From contig LNDU01000053.1 of assembly GCA_001464735.1 (NCBI GenBank), forward strand, positions 20,420 through 84,419: a DNA stretch of 64,000 nucleotides, written 5' to 3'. Shown here piece by piece: positions 30,842 to 39,703 of the stretch (position 1 is its first letter; each line of letters opens with the position of its first letter). The notes under the pieces are model-generated. The model made no database searches and was not told the DNA's origin. It saw nothing but the letters and a program-made list of their open reading frames with translations. The stretch is from Nitrospira sp. Ga0074138 (GTDB taxonomy: Bacteria > Nitrospirota > Nitrospiria > Nitrospirales > Nitrospiraceae). A program made the position numbers and the translations under genes.

Positions 30842-31270
30842 CTAGCTCTTTTTCGTGGCCACTGTCGGGCGGCGAGAGCTGAGCTGCTCGATACGTTCAG
30901 CCACATCCCGATAGGCTGGATCTTCCCGTCTGATCCAGCGATAGGCTTCGAGCGTTTCTGCGACCCGACCCAACGATTCCAGGGTTCGACCGAGAACATA
31001 GAGTATCTGAACGGTCTCCTTCGATGAGGCCGGTGTGGATTTGAGCGCCTTCTGAAACGCCGGGACGGCCTCCTCATAGCAGCCGGATAATTTATAACAG
31101 AGTCCCATCTGTGCATAGGCCTTGACGGCCAAGGATACCTCCACTGCGGCCAGTACAAACTGGTCGATTGCCGCCTTGTATAGCCCTGCCTTTTTGAGCG
31201 CGACTCCCCGCTCGTATCGCTCGGCTGGGCTCACTTCAGGGTCGGACACGTCCTTGACCGGATCTGACAT
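30842..31270 (-). CDS. TPR protein related to the C-terminus of the ExeA-like ATPase
   Basis: This 142-residue soluble protein has three to four tetratricopeptide repeats (YERGVALKKAGLYKAAIDQF, AYAQMGLCYKLSGCYEEAVPAF, ILYVLGRTLESLGRVAETLEAYRWI). It is clearly similar to the C-terminal TPR part of the ATPase encoded just upstream (VYSQVGLCYVKMKEHHAAIQAF, VLYVLGRSLESIGKADQAVDVYHRI), so it is a stand-alone paralogue of that part. It is the last gene of the minus-strand exopolysaccharide block. The start at ATG 31270 has a GAGAG site. Confidence 0.75.
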   Translation of the reverse strand: MSDPVKDVSDPEVSPAERYERGVALKKAGLYKAAIDQFVLAAVEVSLAVKAYAQMGLCYKLSGCYEEAVPAFQKALKSTPASSKETVQILYVLGRTLESLGRVAETLEAYRWIRREDPAYRDVAERIEQLSSRRPTVATKKS

Positions 31271-31355
31271 GACTCTCTCGTTACTCCTCCCAACTCCCGA
31301 CGGCACCCATCAATCAAAGCAGAAATCGTATCGTGTAGAAGAAGGAAAGGGACGT

Positions 31356-32762
31356 CTACTTCCTGCTGCTAATAAAAAAGCGTTGGACAGTATCTGCCAA
31401 ACCGGTGATCCACGAGTGCTGTTCCGTGGCAGACTTCAATTTTCGACTTGATTGTTTCGGGGGCAACTGCGCTTCTCGCAACCGACTCGTGACATCTCGA
31501 TACGTTGGGGCCAACTGATTGATGCGATGGTACACATCGACCGCTTGGTCGGCCTTTCCGATGGACTCGAGACTGCGCCCCAAGACATAGAGCACGTCAA
31601 GCATATCCTGCCGCGGGGCTGTGGGATCGTCCAGAGCAGTGCGGAATGCCTGTATCGCCGCATGGTGTTCTTTCATTTTGACGTAACACAATCCGACTTG
31701 TGAATAGACCTTGAACCACATGGACTTGTCCCTGGCTGCCGAATGAAACAACTCAACCGCCTCTTCCAATCGCCCTTGTTCTTTAAGATGCATCGCTCGA
31801 GCATAGTCATCCTCTGGAGGGCTCATCGACTCGGCCTCGGCTGATTCAACTGCCACCGTGTTCGGCCCCGGACTTGGAATAGGATCATCCAGTTCCGCGG
31901 GATCGTCAGGAGCCGCCGCGAGTCCGACCAAGTCCTCTTGCTCGGCCAGGGGAAGGATTCCGCCCTTGCTTCGATCAAGGGCAGCTTGGGCCACCAACTT
32001 GGAGGTAATGATTCTCACTTGTTCGGCGTACCCGTAGGTCAAGGCGATATCGGAGACTTGATTGATCAGTCTCGGATTCCCTCGACTCAATCGATGCACC
32101 AACGCACAGGCCTTGCTCGTAAAGAGAGACGGCGATCCACCGGCGACTCGTAATCGATGGCGAATACAATGGGTGGTATCACTTTCCGAGAGCGGTTTCA
32201 GATGGTAGTCGACGACGATCCGCTGCGCGAATTGTGTCATGTCGATGCGCCGGAGCAGTGTGTGGAGATCGGGTTGGCCTGAAAGGATGATCTGCAGTTT
32301 CAAGGTCTTGCCGTCGTTCAGGTTGGACAACAGCCGCAGTTCCTCGAGCAACTCAGCCCCCAGACTTTGCGCTTCATCAACGATGAGAATCACCCGTCGC
32401 GAGCGCTTTGCTTCTTGAGACAGAAACTCTGAAAACAGATGGTAGGCTTCGATCGGATCAAGCCGCTTGGTGCTTAACCCAAGAGACAACAGAATCCACG
32501 GCAAGAGCTGCTCAATATCATAACGAGCGTTGGTGACCAGCCCAATTTTATGTTTGCTGCCATGCTCAGCGATGAGCTTCTGAAGCAGAGATGTCTTCCC
32601 CATGCCGGGATCGCCGGTCAGCACCATAAACGGCGCCTGACTCAGAATCCCATATTCCAACAGGCTATAGGCGGCCTGGTGCTCCGAGCCGTGGTAGAGA
32701 AAACTGCTATCCGGCAAGAGCGCGAACGGCTTAGCCTTGAATCGATAGAATGCTTCATACAT
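31356..32762 (-). CDS. Exosortase-locus ExeA-like AAA ATPase with C-terminal TPRs
   Basis: This 468-residue protein has an AAA ATPase domain of the ExeA/GspA type, as found in PEP-CTERM loci (family TIGR03015). Seen are YRFKAKPFALLPDSSFLY at the start, Walker A TGDPGMGKTSLLQ, Walker B LIVDEAQSLG and a sensor region SGQPDL. Residues about 310-430 are TPRs preceded by an acidic linker. It probably powers or coordinates assembly of the export apparatus. It lies between the tyrosine kinase and the TPR gene in the same transcript. Confidence 0.85.
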   Translation of the reverse strand: MYEAFYRFKAKPFALLPDSSFLYHGSEHQAAYSLLEYGILSQAPFMVLTGDPGMGKTSLLQKLIAEHGSKHKIGLVTNARYDIEQLLPWILLSLGLSTKRLDPIEAYHLFSEFLSQEAKRSRRVILIVDEAQSLGAELLEELRLLSNLNDGKTLKLQIILSGQPDLHTLLRRIDMTQFAQRIVVDYHLKPLSESDTTHCIRHRLRVAGGSPSLFTSKACALVHRLSRGNPRLINQVSDIALTYGYAEQVRIITSKLVAQAALDRSKGGILPLAEQEDLVGLAAAPDDPAELDDPIPSPGPNTVAVESAEAESMSPPEDDYARAMHLKEQGRLEEAVELFHSAARDKSMWFKVYSQVGLCYVKMKEHHAAIQAFRTALDDPTAPRQDMLDVLYVLGRSLESIGKADQAVDVYHRINQLAPTYRDVTSRLREAQLPPKQSSRKLKSATEQHSWITGLADTVQRFFISSRK

Positions 32763-32793
32763 GGGTGCGCCGTTCGATGGCCGACCTCACGGG

Positions 32794-33618
32794 CTACGTG
32801 GCCACCATGGTCTTCATCTGCGCAAGAGTCAGAGACGATCGCCCTGCCTTGTTTAACACCGTTCCCAGAACAGGACGTGAATTCTTAACCAGCGCCAGGG
32901 CCCGCTGCAGTTCTTCGCCCGTCGTCTTCCCCTCCTCCACCACCATCAGCAGCGCATCCGTGTAGGGGGAAAAGGCCAAGACATCCGCCGTATGGAGCAA
33001 CGGAGGGAGGTCGAAGATGACGACTCGGGAGGGATACCGATGCCTTAACTCCTCAACGAGCGCCACCATTTTCGGCGAAGTCAAAATTTCGGTGGAGCTG
33101 GAGATCGCCCGACCCCCGGGCAACAGGACGAATCGCCCTATTCCTGGATGAAGCAGTAGATCCTCGACCGGCTGATCGTCCAGCAAATAATCGGCAAGAC
33201 CGAGACAGTCGGTCAAGCCGAATACCTGATGCACTGTGGGGTCCTGCAAATCAGAATCGACGAGAAGGACCGTCTGGGTTGTTTCCATGGCAAGACTCAC
33301 GGCCAAATTGACGGCCGTCAGTGTCTTGCCCTCACCGTACCCAGGACTCGTCACCCCCACTACATTCCATCCATTCTCTCGCAATCGCTGCGTGACCTGT
33401 GTTCGAAGAATTTTGTATGCATCGACGAACGGTCCGTTATTGTGGGCGGCCATGACTCGATGCCTATGCAACACCGCGTGCGGAATACTCAGCGATCTGG
33501 TTTTGGTATAGGTGATTGGCGGCGGCACCGACTGAGCGGCCTTCTTCGGGCGCTCCTCATGAGGAGAGGAACTTCGCAAATCCTTGTACAGTTCAAGCGC
33601 GGTCCGAATTCGATTCAT
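32794..33618 (-). CDS. CpsD/CapB-type tyrosine-protein kinase
   Basis: This 274-residue cytoplasmic bacterial tyrosine kinase of the exopolysaccharide type has Walker A SPGYGEGKTLTAVNLA and Walker A' VLLVDSDLQDPT. A Walker B-like FDLPPLLHTADVL is also present. It pairs with the membrane chain-length protein encoded directly upstream, which is the usual split Wzc arrangement (TIGR03018-like in exosortase loci). The C-terminus lacks an obvious tyrosine cluster, so the autophosphorylation site is not evident. It controls polymer length and export by cycling with Wzz. Confidence 0.87.
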   Translation of the reverse strand: MNRIRTALELYKDLRSSSPHEERPKKAAQSVPPPITYTKTRSLSIPHAVLHRHRVMAAHNNGPFVDAYKILRTQVTQRLRENGWNVVGVTSPGYGEGKTLTAVNLAVSLAMETTQTVLLVDSDLQDPTVHQVFGLTDCLGLADYLLDDQPVEDLLLHPGIGRFVLLPGGRAISSSTEILTSPKMVALVEELRHRYPSRVVIFDLPPLLHTADVLAFSPYTDALLMVVEEGKTTGEELQRALALVKNSRPVLGTVLNKAGRSSLTLAQMKTMVAT

Positions 33619-33632
33619 ATTAATCTATTACC

Positions 33633-35396
33633 TTATTGCACCCCAAACCGCCGCAGAGCGGTAAACCACAGAACATCCAACGGCACGATAAACACATGTA
33701 ACACGACAAGGACTGTCGCAACGGCACCTATCCCCGCCGTTTGCATCACACGCCGTCGTAGTCGCGCGTAGGAGACATCATCCTCGTTCGGCATGAACGG
33801 AATCACAGCCAAGGGGAAATGCTGCGTCAAGGCGACGAGCTGATCGGACGTCCTGATTGAATGGTCGAGTGACTCGGCCGCCGCCCCTAATCCGACGCCG
33901 CTGCCTACGGCAAGAATGCAGCCAAGGAGGACGATGGCCATACGATTCGGCTTATACGGTTTTTCCGGCAGGCTGGGCGGGTCGATCAGCGAAAACCGTT
34001 CGCCTTTTCGTTGAACCTCCAAGCCTTCCGACACCTTTGCTTCCAATAATCGCGAACGGATTTCTTGATACTTTTGACCCGATGTATCACGATCCCTCGT
34101 CAGCACCAGGTACTCCGGTTCAATCTCCGGAGCCCGTTCCAGACGCGTCGCATACTCCTGAAGTCGGCGCTTCACCTCCATACGAGTCTTACGAAGAGCT
34201 TCCAACGAAGAAGTTGAAGAATTCAGCTGGGCTTGAAGATTGATATAGGCGGGGTTTTCAGGTCTCTGCGTCAGATGCTTCAGCGGCACAGTTCTGAGCC
34301 GACCTGCTTCCTGTTCGAGCGCGGCAATTTTCCTCCGCGCTTGCAGAATATCAGGATGCTCGCTTCCCAGCCGTTCCATGTCAGCCGCAAGACTGGTACG
34401 GGCGTCGAGCAGGCGCTTGGAGACCTCCTCCGCATCAGGGCCCTGCCCGCTCTCTTTCTCCAAGGCATCAATCTCTTGTTTCATCTTCATGATATCCGGA
34501 TGGTCCGGTGACAGATTGGCGGCTGCCCCTGCAAATTCAGCCCGAAGCGCCCGTACGCGTTCGGAGGAGTCCAAAATGCGCTCCCCTGTGACGGATAGAA
34601 TCGGCGTGTTTGGCTTGATCGTCGCCAATTCCCCTTCGAGATAGCTTTTGCGCTCTTCATGGCCTCGGATCTGTTGATCGATATCCATCAACTCGCGCTC
34701 AGCTTGATTCATCATCTGCTGGTTGAGCGGCATCAGCTCAGGAAGTGCTCCGCCTACTCGATGTTTAAACAACGCAATTTTCTCATCGATCTCACCGATA
34801 TGCCGGGCGAGATTGTCCGCTTCCTGCTGAAGAAATGATGTCGCCTCCTGTGCTTGCCGCTCGCGACTCTTCAAGTTTTCTCCCAAAAATAAGCTGGTCA
34901 GCTCATTCGCCACCTTCTGCGCCAACTCCGGGGATTGATTTTGATATGCCACCGTAAAGGCAATGGTCGCCTTGGTCGCATGCTGCGTGCGCTTATCCAC
35001 CACGTCGGCACTGATCACCTCCACCTCGATGTCCTTGATGAAGCGTTTAACGATCTCCTCGGCCGGACTGTTCTTCCGCAGATCTTCGTAGAGCTTGAAT
35101 TGTTCAACCACTTTCCAGAGGGTGGTGCGGCTCATCACCTGTTGTTTGATGGTCTCGATCCGTTGATCGGCATAACTGGTGATGGTCGACCGTACGAGAT
35201 CGGAGGGAATCTCCTGCTCCTCAATTAAGATGGTGGCCGTCGACTTATAGGTCGGGGGCCACAGAAACGCCACCGTCAGGGACAGGGTCAAGAGCCCCAC
35301 ACCGGTGAGGAGGATCAGCTTCCGGCGTCGATGAAATGCCGCGAGATAGTCCTTCATGCTCATGGTCGATCCGGATGTTTGTAGCGCCTGTGCCAT
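33633..35396 (-). CDS. Exopolysaccharide chain-length determinant (Wzz family)
   Basis: This 587-residue inner-membrane protein has an N-terminal transmembrane helix (KLILLTGVGLLTLSLTVAFLW) followed by the Wzz motif YKSTATILIEEQE. A very long coiled-coil periplasmic region spans about residues 180-450, and there is a second helix near residue 490 (MAIVLLGCILAVGSGVGLGAA) after the proline-rich PPSLPEKPYKPN. An additional hydrophobic segment lies near the C-terminus (IGAVATVLVVLHVFIV). It matches the chain-length proteins of PEP-CTERM loci (TIGR03007). The neighbouring CpsD-like gene starts 14 bp downstream. Confidence 0.88.
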   Translation of the reverse strand: MAQALQTSGSTMSMKDYLAAFHRRRKLILLTGVGLLTLSLTVAFLWPPTYKSTATILIEEQEIPSDLVRSTITSYADQRIETIKQQVMSRTTLWKVVEQFKLYEDLRKNSPAEEIVKRFIKDIEVEVISADVVDKRTQHATKATIAFTVAYQNQSPELAQKVANELTSLFLGENLKSRERQAQEATSFLQQEADNLARHIGEIDEKIALFKHRVGGALPELMPLNQQMMNQAERELMDIDQQIRGHEERKSYLEGELATIKPNTPILSVTGERILDSSERVRALRAEFAGAAANLSPDHPDIMKMKQEIDALEKESGQGPDAEEVSKRLLDARTSLAADMERLGSEHPDILQARRKIAALEQEAGRLRTVPLKHLTQRPENPAYINLQAQLNSSTSSLEALRKTRMEVKRRLQEYATRLERAPEIEPEYLVLTRDRDTSGQKYQEIRSRLLEAKVSEGLEVQRKGERFSLIDPPSLPEKPYKPNRMAIVLLGCILAVGSGVGLGAAAESLDHSIRTSDQLVALTQHFPLAVIPFMPNEDDVSYARLRRRVMQTAGIGAVATVLVVLHVFIVPLDVLWFTALRRFGVQ

Positions 35397-35400
35397 GGTC

Positions 35401-36621
35401 TTAGTGAGAAAATGAAAGTTTGGGTGGATGGTAGGTCACCATGAACATCGTCGCATGAGACTCGGCTGAATCTGCGGCAGTCTCAACATCGCGCCATCGG
35501 TACATATACGACACCTCTGCCTGCCACCATTCCAGTACCTTCCAGGAGAGCTTCGGCGTCAGGCTGACATAGCTTCTATCAGGAAAGACTCCGCCGATGG
35601 CCGCGCTGCTCTTTCCAGACGTGAGAATTCCGACCACATTCAGGGAACCGGTCAAGGTTTCTGAGAGTTCATAAGAACCGGCGATCTCTCCTCGATTGGT
35701 CTGAATCAATAATCCGAATCCACTGGGACCCAGATCTCGGGCAAAAGACACGTGCACCGTGGCCCTCTCCCAATTCTTTGTCATACTCGCTCCTGCCAAC
35801 CACACCGTATCGCGGGCCGTGACAGCACCAAGCGGAGCGTGTGAGGTGGAAGACAAGAATCTGGGACCACCATTGATGGTCCCTGTAAGCGATTCGGAGA
35901 AGGCATGGGTCAGGCTCATGTTGATTCCAGGAAAACTAGCTTGAAACCCAAACGGTGAATCGGTCGTGCGAAAGTGAGTATACGACCCTAACAATTGGAT
36001 TTGATCCCGCTCGCTCAGCTGATACAGCAATCCTCCGGACCCACCCACCAATCGGTAGTCAACCAAGCTGGCAGTCTCATACGTGGTATCGGAAAACTGT
36101 GTGCTCGATTGAAATGCCAGCTTTTCTGTCAACTTTCTTGTCCACGTAGGGTTAAACGTCCACTGATTACGTTGAGCAAATTGCAAAACAACTCCCGTTG
36201 CCTGCAATTCACTGAGCAATGTATTGTCCCGAGTGAGGCCTCCCGTGAAGCCGATGAGATCCTTCTCCGTCTGATACCGTACGGATAAGGGAGCAAAGAC
36301 ATTGCTAAACTGTCTATCTTCCCCACCGAAATATCCGACAACATCCGCAGCGATCCGGCTACTGACATCAAGGCGTTCGGTCTTGCCGGAAAACTCTGCT
36401 GCTGGAGTTAGCCAATAGCCGTAGGTCTCGTCGTGAGGTAGAGGGGTCAAGAGCAAGTTGCTGTTATAGACCCCTTTGGCACCGATAGAAGGTGCGAGCG
36501 ACCATTCAGCAGCCTCGCTTCTCGGCGCCATATTGGCCGTCATGATCACCGCCACGAGAACCAGATAGACAATGTCGCTTCGACTCCACCCATGACCTGT
36601 TCCCTTGCAACTCGGTTGCAT
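35401..36621 (-). CDS. Outer-membrane beta-barrel protein of the exosortase locus
   Basis: This 406-residue protein has a signal peptide (DIVYLVLVAVIMTANMAPRSEAAEW) followed by repeated alternating amphipathic strands ending in aromatic residues (for example GSYTHFRTTD, AEVSYMYRWRDVE) and a last strand MFMVTYHPPKLSFSH. This is the pattern of the PEP-CTERM-associated outer-membrane barrels (similar to TIGR03016). A porin-like exit role for the polysaccharide, between Wza and Wzz, is inferred from position. It ends 4 bp before the Wzz start. Confidence 0.78.
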   Translation of the reverse strand: MQPSCKGTGHGWSRSDIVYLVLVAVIMTANMAPRSEAAEWSLAPSIGAKGVYNSNLLLTPLPHDETYGYWLTPAAEFSGKTERLDVSSRIAADVVGYFGGEDRQFSNVFAPLSVRYQTEKDLIGFTGGLTRDNTLLSELQATGVVLQFAQRNQWTFNPTWTRKLTEKLAFQSSTQFSDTTYETASLVDYRLVGGSGGLLYQLSERDQIQLLGSYTHFRTTDSPFGFQASFPGINMSLTHAFSESLTGTINGGPRFLSSTSHAPLGAVTARDTVWLAGASMTKNWERATVHVSFARDLGPSGFGLLIQTNRGEIAGSYELSETLTGSLNVVGILTSGKSSAAIGGVFPDRSYVSLTPKLSWKVLEWWQAEVSYMYRWRDVETAADSAESHATMFMVTYHPPKLSFSH

Positions 36622-36635
36622 AGAAGTGGCGTCGG

Positions 36636-37232
36636 TCAGGGCACCATGACGACGTCACCACGCTGGAGAATGATATTCTGCTCCAGATCTCTGCCTTTCC
36701 GCACATCTCCATAGCGAAAGGGAATGGCATATTGGTCCCCTCTCACTCGCCGCATGACCTTGATCTCGTTTTCCGCAGCAAACGGAGTGAGTCCACCAGC
36801 CAGGCTGAGCGCCTGCAACACGTCGGTGTAGTGACCGATCACGAACTCACCCGGCTTATTCACTCGTCCGACGACGTAGACCTTGTAACTGATGACTTTC
36901 GTGACCGCGATGGACACATTGGGATTTGGAATATACTTTGTCAGCCGTTTCACGAGGTCACCGCGAATGTCCTCGACCGTTCGCTCCTCGGCCTGGATAT
37001 CGCCGACGAGTGGAAACGAAAACATTCCATCAGGACGGACCACAACTTCACGCGTCAGCTGTTCATCCTTCCACACAGATACCAGTAGAGTATCCTCGGC
37101 ACCTAGGCGGTATCCCGAATCGACTTGCGCCACCAGACCGGCAGTCGAAGCATCTCCTGCGTGAACGGGTGAGCCAATCACCACTATCACCATGAGTAAT
37201 TCACACATCAGCAACTGAACAACGCGAGCCAT
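36636..37232 (-). CDS. Polysaccharide export protein (Wza-like)
   Basis: This 198-residue periplasmic/outer-membrane protein has a signal peptide (LLMVIVVIGSPVHA) and the poly-export motif YRLGAEDTLLVSVWKDEQLTREVVVRPDGMFSFPLVGDIQA, followed by a SLBB domain (YKVYVVGRVNKPGEFVIGHYTDVLQALSLAGGLTPFA). It is shorter than full Wza, as usual for exosortase loci (TIGR03027). It lacks a lipobox cysteine at the signal cleavage site. The ribosome site is GGGAG. Position in the operon: after PrsT, before the barrel protein. Confidence 0.88.
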   Translation of the reverse strand: MARVVQLLMCELLMVIVVIGSPVHAGDASTAGLVAQVDSGYRLGAEDTLLVSVWKDEQLTREVVVRPDGMFSFPLVGDIQAEERTVEDIRGDLVKRLTKYIPNPNVSIAVTKVISYKVYVVGRVNKPGEFVIGHYTDVLQALSLAGGLTPFAAENEIKVMRRVRGDQYAIPFRYGDVRKGRDLEQNIILQRGDVVMVP

Positions 37233-37241
37233 AGACTCCCT

Positions 37242-39629
37242 TTATCCCCTTATTTGCGCGAGAACCTGCTCTGCCTCTTGTCGCCCTTCGAACGGATCGG
37301 AACTCTTGAGCGCCTTTGACAGATAGGTACGGGCCTCGGCACGTTGACCGGAGTGAAAAAGTGCCATCCCAAGATGATAATTCAGGACAGACATTTCTGG
37401 AGATTTGCTGACGGCTTGCTTCATCAAGCGAATCGCCTCTTCCTGTTGCCCCATCTTGAATCGCACCCAGCCGAGCGTATCGATAAAGAACGGATGCGGC
37501 GCCTCCTTTTCGAAATCTCGGCTGAGCGAAAAGGCCCTTTGCAAACTCGATGGATCACGCTTGTGGTCCACAAGTAGAACTGCCAGATTGTTCGCCGCCA
37601 GCAGGTTTCGAGGATTCAGACGTAAAGTCGTCTCATAGGCGGCCATCGCGAGATCCGTCTGCCCTTGTTCGGAATGCACAGAGGCCAACAGCATGTGCAA
37701 CTCCTCACTCTCAGGATTGGCCTTGAGCCCTTCTTCTAGAACCTGTACGGCTACATCCGGTTGCTTCTGGGACAACGACAACGTGGCCCAGTTGAGCCAG
37801 GGCGTCATCCACTTTGGATTCACTCGTACGGCCTCACGATAGTGGAGTGCCGCTGCGTCATACTCTCGCGTGAGGGCCAAGACCTCCCCCAGTAATCCAT
37901 GCGCAAACGAATGGTCCTTGCGGGAAGCAAGAAGAGCTTCCAGACGGGTTCTGGACTGTGATGCCTGTCCCAACGCTACCTCCACCTTCACGAGAGACAA
38001 CAGCGGCTCTGGTTCGTTCGGAGCCAGTGCCGTTGCACGCTCATAGGCTCGCCTCGCCTCGCTCAGACGACGCTGGGCCTCATAAAACCGACCTTCGGCT
38101 AACAAGGCCATAGAATTATTGCCGGTGGAGACCTGACGAAGCCGTGTCAGCGTCTGTTCCGCCCCCTGCCAGTTCTTCGTCACCAGATCCAATGTCATCA
38201 GCATATCGAGAGCGATCACATCATCAGGACGCTGTTTCAGCAAGTCGTCCAGCCGAGCGCGGGCCTGTTGGTAATGACCGCTCTTGCTCTCAAGAACGGC
38301 AAGAGACCGTTTCGCATCCAACTGGTCTGGATACAGCGCTACCGCTCGCTCAAAACTGTCTTTCGCAAGATTCGTGTCTCCGGTCAACTGATAGGCCTGG
38401 CCAAGGAGATAGTGAATCGTGGCCAACTCTGGCTGATCGTGCAGAACGGTGCGAAACGCCTGCACCGCTTCTTTTCCGTTTCGTCTGGCCAATGCCATAC
38501 GTCCTGTAAGAATCAGTCCATCCGATGAGCGAGGGTTGGCCTTTAACACCTCCTGCACTTGACGTTCCGCGTCAACCTGCTTTCCCTCCACAAAATCCAT
38601 CTCCGCTAGCTTGACCTTGGCTTCCAGGCCGACGGGTCTGTCTGTGTACTCCTCGACCAATAGCGCGTAGCGCTGACGAGCCTTGAGGTCCTGTCCGCTC
38701 TTTCTGTAGAGCGCACTGAGCCAGAATTGGATGTGGGTTGAATGCGGAATTTGCGCCGCCGCATCAAGAAGCACCTGTTCGGCAGCAGCCACATCTTGCG
38801 TGTTCACAAACAACTCCGCGAGCATGATCCGCCGCTGTTCGCTGTTTGGATCCAGTGCGATTGCCTCTCGCAACACAGCTTCCGCTTTATTCTGCGCCCC
38901 CTGTCCGACATAGAAGCGGGCAAGTCTTAGCCGATGATCAATGGATGTCGGTTCAGCCGCGACCATCAACCGCATAACAGCCTCGGCACCGGCCATATTG
39001 TTGGCTTGCGTCAAGATCCTGCTCAAATTATTCAAAAGATCCAGATCCCTCGGATGAGATTCAAGGGCACGCCTCAACGTCGTCTCCGCTTCCCGATAGC
39101 GCCGTTGTTGGCCGTACAATGTCGCGAGTAGGATGGCAACATCTGGTTCTGTTGGAAACTCCTTCGCCAATGCCTCCGCGTTGGGAATGACCGAAGGAAT
39201 GGCTGCTTCCGTGACGGCCTGGGCCGCAATTTTCAGCGCACTGGCCTGCGGATGGTGAGGATCTCTTTTGAGCACCGTGTCCGCTGCTTGCACCACCTGC
39301 TCCGTCAGTCTCGCTTCAAGATAGTACTTCGCCAGAGTAATGAGGGCGGCCGCATGATCGGGAACCAGGCGCACAGCCTCCTGATACAGCTGAACGGCAT
39401 TGCGCCAGTTTTTCTCTTTTTCTTCGACTTGAGCAAAGAGATAGTAGGCCTCCGCGTCTTTGGGATCGATCTTCAGTACGTTTCTGAGTGCGACTCGTGC
39501 CTTGGGATAGTTGGCCGCGTCTATGTACTCATTCGCCTTGGCAAAGTACTTCGCCTTTCTTTCCTCCGGACCACCGCACCCCGTCAGCGTGACGGCGACC
39601 AGAAGAACGATGCCGCTCATCACACGCAT
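37242..39629 (-). CDS. prsT: PrsT-like TPR lipoprotein of the exosortase system
   Basis: This lipoprotein of 795 residues has a signal MRVMSGIVLLVAVTLTGCGG (lipobox LTGC) and then about twenty tetratricopeptide repeats, from KYFAKANEYIDAANYPKARVAL to the C-terminus. It matches the large TPR lipoproteins that accompany PEP-CTERM systems (TIGR02917, PrsT). It is thought to scaffold export or sorting in the periplasm. The start ATG 39629 was chosen because GGGAG sits nine bases upstream; upstream ATGs at 39638 and 39674 have no such site. Confidence 0.87.
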   Translation of the reverse strand: MRVMSGIVLLVAVTLTGCGGPEERKAKYFAKANEYIDAANYPKARVALRNVLKIDPKDAEAYYLFAQVEEKEKNWRNAVQLYQEAVRLVPDHAAALITLAKYYLEARLTEQVVQAADTVLKRDPHHPQASALKIAAQAVTEAAIPSVIPNAEALAKEFPTEPDVAILLATLYGQQRRYREAETTLRRALESHPRDLDLLNNLSRILTQANNMAGAEAVMRLMVAAEPTSIDHRLRLARFYVGQGAQNKAEAVLREAIALDPNSEQRRIMLAELFVNTQDVAAAEQVLLDAAAQIPHSTHIQFWLSALYRKSGQDLKARQRYALLVEEYTDRPVGLEAKVKLAEMDFVEGKQVDAERQVQEVLKANPRSSDGLILTGRMALARRNGKEAVQAFRTVLHDQPELATIHYLLGQAYQLTGDTNLAKDSFERAVALYPDQLDAKRSLAVLESKSGHYQQARARLDDLLKQRPDDVIALDMLMTLDLVTKNWQGAEQTLTRLRQVSTGNNSMALLAEGRFYEAQRRLSEARRAYERATALAPNEPEPLLSLVKVEVALGQASQSRTRLEALLASRKDHSFAHGLLGEVLALTREYDAAALHYREAVRVNPKWMTPWLNWATLSLSQKQPDVAVQVLEEGLKANPESEELHMLLASVHSEQGQTDLAMAAYETTLRLNPRNLLAANNLAVLLVDHKRDPSSLQRAFSLSRDFEKEAPHPFFIDTLGWVRFKMGQQEEAIRLMKQAVSKSPEMSVLNYHLGMALFHSGQRAEARTYLSKALKSSDPFEGRQEAEQVLAQIRG

Positions 39630-39703
39630 GCCAGACATCTCCCGACTGCTGCTGTACAAAACTCGTGCACTCATAAGCCTAGGTTATTACGTAACCCGTC
39701 TTG

